Origin: Escarpia spicata
Lineage: Eukaryota > Annelida > Polychaeta > Sabellida > Siboglinidae
Direction of reading: 5' to 3'
Length of the DNA stretch: 64,000 bases
Assembly: GCA_963995525.1 (NCBI GenBank)
Contig: OZ023211.1
Location: 534,598 to 598,597, forward strand
Shown: positions 58,369 to 64,000 of the stretch, piece after piece
How positions within the stretch are numbered: the first letter of the stretch is position 1
Layout of the letters: every line of letters begins with the position of its first letter
Made by a program: the position numbers and the translations under genes
The notes under the pieces: generated by a model
What the model was told of the DNA's origin: nothing
What the model saw: the letters and a program-made list of their open reading frames with translations, nothing else
Databases searched by the model: none

Positions 58369-59180
58369 CACGGCCATTTCTTCCAGATGTCGTGCTGTCT
58401 GGGCAATTTCGCCGTGCCAACAGTAGAACTCGCCAACTACTATCGTTTGATTATTGACAGGCAAAGTCCAAAGACTTAGGACGATAATCGGGGCAGTCCT
58501 CTACCACATCATTTGCTGCCTACTGGAAGCGTTCTGTCTCTGAGCCTGATGTCACGGATTTGGTGGACTCTACGAACTGTAGTAATACAGTTGATAGACT
58601 GATAGTGACATTAATGCATGCAGTTGATTCCACAAACGTAATGGTTAAGTCGAGTGTAGAAAATATGATCCTGATTGACCTGATATCTTGTCTCTCTGAC
58701 AGTCAGAATGTGATCACGGACACGTTATATATAATATAGTGCATGTAGCCCATCACCATGATGAATCATGCTACAGATTTCTTTTGTGCATGCTACTCTT
58801 GGTTACTTGCACCAACACCAAGGGCTCAGGCACAGTTGTGTCTTGAATCGACCATGCTGCGATAGGCGGATAGTAGTCAGTACTTAACATAACTTACATT
58901 AGATCATTACGCAATTTAAGGCTAAACTTGTTTGTCTTGCAACCAGGGACCTTTAGCTATTGGAGTATACTGAATATTGTCATCAGTTGGGCTTGCCTCT
59001 TGTTCAGGTTGCCACCTCTGAACTTTCCAATGTGTATATTATAATTTTGTTTCACCATCTTTCACGTATTAAGTTTATTAACAATACAGATGTATTCAAA
59101 TAAATTGTAAACAACACTTGGATTTCAGTACTTGGAATTTGAGTTTGTGAATAAAAAAGAACCAACAACATTACATTAAA
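58369..59180 (+). other. Downstream flank of UQCC2, probable 3' UTR
   Basis: No further ORF of interest; a candidate poly(A) signal AATAAA at 59,099-59,104 would give a 3' UTR of about 0.75 kb. The minus-strand ORF 58,039-58,464 is the shadow of UQCC2. Confidence 0.4.
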
Positions 59181-59199
59181 AGAAGATGACACTGCATGA

Positions 59200-62155
59200 G
59201 TACATCAGTGGCCATGTTTTAACCACGGGCATCTCTACAGAGTAGAGAACCTGCTGCAATCTGTTGACAGTGGGACAGGCTGCATCTATTTAAACTAGAT
59301 TCGCAGGGGGGACTCACAGAAAAGCCTGAAAATGGAGGCATAGATAAAGACAGCAGAAATAAATCGGCAAAGAACAGCCTGGTAAACTGTTCTGAATCAG
59401 GATATAAATGCATTTGTTTAAATGCAAGGAGCATAGTAAACAAAAGAAGTGAACTAAACATTATGGTAGAAGATATTGACCCTCACATAATAGGTATAAC
59501 CGAATCGTGGGCCACCACTGATATATCAGATGCCGAATTGGGACTAACAGGATATGTAATGTTTAGGAAAGATAGAATAGGAAGAAAGGGAGGTGGAGCT
59601 ATTTTATATATTAAAGAATCTATCCAGGCTTATGAAATAAAATTAGAAAGAGAAGCAGATTGCGAAGAAGCTGTTTGGTGTAACATAGTTACAGGAAACT
59701 CAACGTTAACAGTTGGGTTAGTTTATCGAAGTCCAAACATAAGCATAGAAGAGAATGAAAAAATACAAAACGCTATAAGGAAAGTAAGCAAACGGAACTG
59801 TATTATTATGGGGGACTTTAACCATGGGCATATACAATGGAAATCTCTACAGAGTATGGGGAGTGAGGACCACAAGTTTTTAGTTTTAGTTCAATATACT
59901 TTCCTTTCTCAACATGTGCTAGAACCAACCAGGGGTGAAAATGTGTTAGACATAGTTTTGTCCTCACAGAATGAATTAGTTGACAATGGGAGTAGTGATC
60001 ACAACCAGATACATTTTACCATCAAAGTAAAATCAGAAAGGAATAGTACAAAGAAGTATAGGAAAAATTTCCACAAAGGAAGGTATAAGAACATGAGGAA
60101 ATATTTAGTAAAGATAGACTGGAATAAGACACTGACAAATAAGACGGCAACAGAATGCTGGAATATATTAAAGAGTGAAATTAAGTACATAGTCGATAAA
60201 TTTTTACCCTTCAAAAAACAAGGGAAACGGTCCAAAAAGACACTTATCGAAAGAAGCCATTAGAAAAATTAAGTTTAAACAAACGATGTGGAAGTTAAAT
60301 TCAAAGAGAAACTATGAACAACAATTAGCTAGTAATATAAAACAAGAGTTTTTATGCGTGTGTTCGAAGCAAACAGACAGTTCAAGATAAGGTCGGTCTT
60401 CTAGAAGATAGTGCTGGAAATATAATATTGGAGGGATTCTTAATGGCAGAAGACCTGAATGAGTACTTTAGTTCAGTGTTTACCAAGGAAGATATTAGTT
60501 CACTGCCAGTACCAGAGGCTAAGTTCAAGGGAGCAGATTCAGACTATTTAGGACAATTAATTGTAACCCCGGAAATGGTAGCTAAGAAAATAAGGGCTAT
60601 GAAGGATAATAAACCACCTGGAGTGGATGGGATTCCGCCCAAACTACTATTGGAAATTGTAGAACAAATTAGCGTATCGCTTGCAACAGTTTTCAGTTTG
60701 TCATTAGAAGAGGGAGTGGTTCCTTTAGAATGGAAAGAGGCAAACATTATACCGTTATTTAAAAAAGGTTCGAGAAACAAGTCGGAGAACTATAGACCAG
60801 TGAGTTTAACATCAGTGATTTGCAAATTATTAGAAAGCCTAATTAAAGATAATTTGGTGGATTTTCTTGTTAAACATAACCTGATAAACCCATCTCAACA
60901 TGGGTTTTTTAAAGTGAGGTCATGCTTAACAAATATGTTATGTTATTTGGAAGACATCACTAAGTGGGTAGATGAGGGATCACCAGTAGATATCGTCTAC
61001 TTAGATTTTCAAAAAGCTTTCGACAAAGTACCACATCAAAGATTACTGCTTAAACTAAAGGCCCATGACATAGGAAATGGTATAATAAAGTGGATAGAAA
61101 AATGGCTGATTGACAACGTGTAGTAGTTGGTGGGGAGGCTTCAAACTGGAAATCGGTATTGAGTGGGGTACCACAGGGATCAGTACTAGGACCTATATTA
61201 TTCTTAATATATATCAACGATTTGGATGATGAAATAACAAGCAAGGTGTTGAAATTTGCGGATGATACAAAAGTGTTTAGGATTAAAAGTGATGGAGATA
61301 GACATTTACAAGATGATCTTGACAAGTTGATCAAATGGTCTGAAAAATGGCAAATGCTGTTCAATTTTGGGAAATGTAAATGCCTCCACACAGGACATGG
61401 GAACGAAGAGGTAGAATATACAATGGGGGGGGGTACTGTACTAAGTACTACTGTAAAGGAAAAGGACTTAGGGTTAACCATTAGTGCTGATATGAAGGTT
61501 TCAGAGCAGTGCGGAATTGCAGCTTCAAATGGAAATCAAATCCTTGGATTAATTAGGGGAAACATAACGTATATGGAAAAAGAGCTAATAATTCCCGCTG
61601 TACAAAACAATAGTTAGGCCTCATTTAGAATATTGTATTCAAGCGTGGAGGCCATATCGCAGGAATGACAGATATGCTAGAAAGAGTACAGAGGAGAGCA
61701 ACTAAAATGATACCAAATCTGAGGGATGGATCTTAGTTACGAAATACACCTAAAAAATGCGGCTTAACAACACTAGAGACCAGGAGATTGAGAGGAGATC
61801 AGATAGAAGTGTTTAAAATAATGAATGGTTATGAAAATATTGATAGAAATACATTTTTTTCAGTTAAAGATAGACGGACTAGAGGACATGAAGTTACATT
61901 AGCAAAGGAGCAGTGTAGATTAGATATAAGAAAGTTCTCATTTTCACAAAGGACTGTAAATGAATGGAACAGATTATCTGCTGATTGTGTGGGTGCTACT
62001 AGCGTGATGTTTTAAAATAAAATCGACACACTTCAGAAGGGCGGGATACACGTAGATAAAAGGGTCGGACTCTCGATAAACCAAAGGGCTTCCTTGTCCA
62101 CCTGCCACCTAGAGTTAATTCTCTGGGTGGCAATCTTATTAAATCTTGTTAAATG
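59200..62155 (+). mobile_element. CR1-like LINE, longer but broken copy
   Basis: Same family as 21,235-23,919 but reaching further 5'. The endonuclease domain starts with CICLNARSIVNKRSELNIM (about 59,410) and continues in the frame 59,463-60,263 (GITESWATTDISD; GLVYRSPN; IIMGDFNHGH; SSDHNQIHF). RT is split: 60,428-61,123 (PPGVDGIPPKLL; VYLDFQKAFDKVPHQ) and 61,159-61,617 (SGVPQGSVLGPILF; FADDTK). A tail frame is at 61,788-62,015. About 100 nt of the linker near 60,290 is deleted relative to the other copy, plus several indels. The 3' end is TTAAATCTTG-type repeat at about 62,150. No ORF1 is visible. Confidence 0.92.
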
Positions 62156-63139
62156 TGTTTTCTTCGTGTACTATGGGTAGGCCTATCTTAGTCCATATTT
62201 CCATGTTACAGAAGCAAGCCTACCAAATAATATATGGGAATACGTTGAAAGTAATTTCTAAATAGGAGTAATACAAGTTTTGCAAGAAGCTTAAATTACC
62301 AATATCACATTGCTTGTTTGCCAAAAAAGATCTATATTAAAACACAGGTGGTAGAATTTTAGATTTACCAGTTCATGTCAACAAAATGTGTTTTAATGTC
62401 AATTAATGGATGTTATAACTGATTTCCTTCCAATATGCAAAATTTCACAGTATTCTTATTATAATCTAGCTTTTGTATGTTTGGGGTAGATACATTTTTC
62501 AGACATATTTTCTGGGTAGTCTACAAAGAAGTTACATTCATTTTTTTTTCTCAAAATTCACAATTGGTTAAATTACCTGTTTTATAATTTATAGATATAT
62601 AAATTCATCATTGGTTAAGGGTTCTTAGCGGTTTTATAGTTAATGGATACATACATTCACCATTGGTTAAGGGTTCTTACTGGTTTTGTAGTTCATAGGT
62701 ACATACACTAGACAAACATTAAACGATTGTTCATAACATTGTTCATATTTTCTGCACTTGTTAACAATTAATTTTAACTGCCATTAACACAAACTACTCC
62801 GAGAAACTTTTTGTGCAAGCAAGATGGTGTGCTTGCACAAACACGCACGTGTGCATGCATACACACTCGTGCACAGACGATTAACATTGATTACTATAAC
62901 ATTTATAAAATATAAAACAGATTGTTTGACTAATGACAATTATATCCTTTATTTACACTATGTGACATAGACATATATTATACACATATGAACAAGTTTT
63001 TTTTTTTATATATTTAAAATATATGACACTAGACAAGTTGCCTGGCTTTGCTCGGGAATAAAGATATTTTCCAGATAAAACCACATCTATACCAGTGGAA
63101 ATCTGTAAGTATAAATTCCATCTTGGCTTGACGAGTGCT
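62156..63139. other. AT-rich gap without a supported gene
   Basis: Contains two diverged copies of CATTGGTTAAGGGTTCTTA (62,610 and 62,661), a short duplication. A purine/pyrimidine GCACACGTGTGC-like tract lies near 62,840. Nothing else recognised. Confidence 0.45.
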
Positions 63140-63283
63140 CTCACAATCTTGTGCATACAGCTAAGAAACTGGAGCAACGTAGAGTTAACAAATTTACCCA
63201 AGGTCAATACCACGACACAGGATTCAAAGCCAGGATCTCGGTTGAGAGTCCGAAGCTCTAGCCACTGCACTACTGTGCTCTAC
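63140..63283 (-). mobile_element. tRNA-derived SINE
   Basis: On the minus strand GTAGTGCAGTGGCTAGAGCT-TCGGACTCTCAACCGAGATC is a tRNA-like head. The A-box-like TGGCTAGAGCTTCGG is at 63,264-63,250 and the B-box-like CTGGCTTTGAATCC at about 63,233-63,220. It is followed by the CTTGGGTAA...TTGCTCCAG...TAGCTGTATG body seen in many invertebrate SINEs. It is not a functional tRNA gene: no complete cloverleaf, altered TTCGA loop. Confidence 0.75.
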
Positions 63284-63463
63284 AAGCATTTAGGCTACAA
63301 GAGAATGCATTATATAAGCAAAATCTGAACACAGCGTTTTAGAACTCTCCCCAAAAACTGACGGTAGGCTGTCTTAGAGCTTGTGATGGCCACTAACTGA
63401 GTAGATAATGCAGACTGTTGACTGTTTATTCTGTCCTGTTCCCAAATTATGACAGTAACTGCA

Positions 63464-63840
63464 TCATTCTGAAATAATTTTTAAGGCGTCTAGCCGTTGG
63501 ATATATTGCAAATCTTCCTTGAATTCTCCGACAGTGTAGCCGTAAAACTCGGAAAGTTTAAGCATTGCTCCCAGTGGGTCCAACACGTGAGCGTGAGCCA
63601 GATAATCTATCTTGTCATTAGTGACGCAGTGTTCGCTGGCGATGTGTCGCCAGTTGCTGACAAGAAAGCCCTTGTCTGGCACGAGGCAGATCGTGAGTCG
63701 GGTGAGTAGCTCCAGACTCACGTCTCGCAGGAAGGTCGTGTCAGAGGGAGGCGGGCGGGACAGAGGGGAGGGAGGCAGGGTTCGGTGGCCACTCCCACCC
63801 AGAGGGGTAGACACGCCTCCCCCACTGCTAGCAACCACAG
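63464..63840 (-). CDS. Death-domain-like protein, last exon (partial gene)
   Basis: The 3' splice site CTCTCTTTCTTCCTTCCTAG (minus strand) precedes the exon start at 63,840, which completes a split codon with CT. The frame runs about 125 codons to TGA at 63,464. First comes a Gly/Pro/Ser-rich stretch (STPLGGSGHRTLPPSPLSRP). Then a six-helix death-fold pattern: LELLTRLTICLVPDKGF, SNWRHIASEHCV, DPLGAMLKLSEFYG, YTVGEFKEDLQYIQRLDALK. W, the amphipathic spacing and the terminal I.RLDAL match death domains of adaptor/receptor type (UNC5-, IRAK- or NF-kB-like). The exact family is not recognised, and upstream exons lie beyond the window edge. Confidence 0.65.
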
Positions 63841-64000
63841 CTAGGAAGGAAGAAAGAGAGAATTAGGGATATTCTCAAAAAGTTGTTGCAAACATCACAC
63901 ACAACCAATGTTATATGACCTCGGTCCGTAACCTCACCAACTTCACTTAATTTAAATGCAAATGCCATTCTCCAGGAATGCATTCAGATGCAAATATTTG

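Noticed and set aside
58039..58464. 141-codon minus-strand ORF
   Set aside because: Shadow of UQCC2; no family resemblance.
63218..63283. tRNA gene on the minus strand
   Set aside because: A- and B-box-like segments are present, but the acceptor stem and T-loop are degenerate and a SINE body follows.

Overview
The window is animal nuclear DNA. It has AT-rich intergenic and intronic sequence, GT-AG introns, LINEs, a Ty3/gypsy LTR element, a tRNA-derived SINE, foldback/MITE-like repeats and many minisatellites. The repeat spectrum and the diverged but well conserved eIF5 suggest a (marine) invertebrate. Nothing in the sequence fixes the phylum.

Layout: 1-24.8 kb is gene-poor and built of decayed mobile DNA: foldback repeats, LINE 3' ends at 9.7 and 11.1 kb, an older LINE relic on the minus strand at 14.0-16.2 kb, and a possible TTAA-flanked element (19.8-24.8 kb) with a 5'-truncated CR1-like LINE nested in it. 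From 26.8 to 43.3 kb lies the one large gene, eIF5 (GTPase-activating factor of the translation pre-initiation complex). Ten coding exons on the plus strand join in frame to 446 residues. Its leader carries an overlapping upstream ORF with a weak start context, as expected of a gene whose product controls start-codon stringency.

The most interesting content is inside the eIF5 introns. Eight copies of a box C/D snoRNA-like sequence (C box, C' box, D box, short terminal stem, invariant guide-like segment) sit in introns 2, 4, 5 and 6. Five of them lie in a ~743-bp head-to-tail array filling most of intron 4. Separate minisatellite families occupy introns 1 (47 bp), 4 (22 bp), 7 (19 bp at the donor, 42 bp at the acceptor) and 8 (33/36 bp, carrying palindromic TGACGTCA). 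The 42-bp array repeats the real exon-8 splice acceptor about 27 times, and its last units read open and in frame into exon 8.

From 43.3 to 51.2 kb no convincing gene is seen. At 51,180-55,575 is a complete minus-strand Ty3/gypsy element: 151-bp LTRs differing at one base, 5-bp AAAGG target duplication, tRNA-Leu-type primer site and polypurine tract. Its polyprotein is broken by a frameshift, and the RT catalytic Asp pair reads Asp-Asn. After it come a GGACAAAACCC-type inverted-repeat element, a third LINE family fragment (57.0-57.9 kb), a single-exon UQCC2 homologue (58.06-58.37 kb; mitochondrial complex III assembly), a longer but broken CR1-like LINE (59.2-62.2 kb), a SINE, and at the right edge the last exon of a minus-strand death-domain-like gene.
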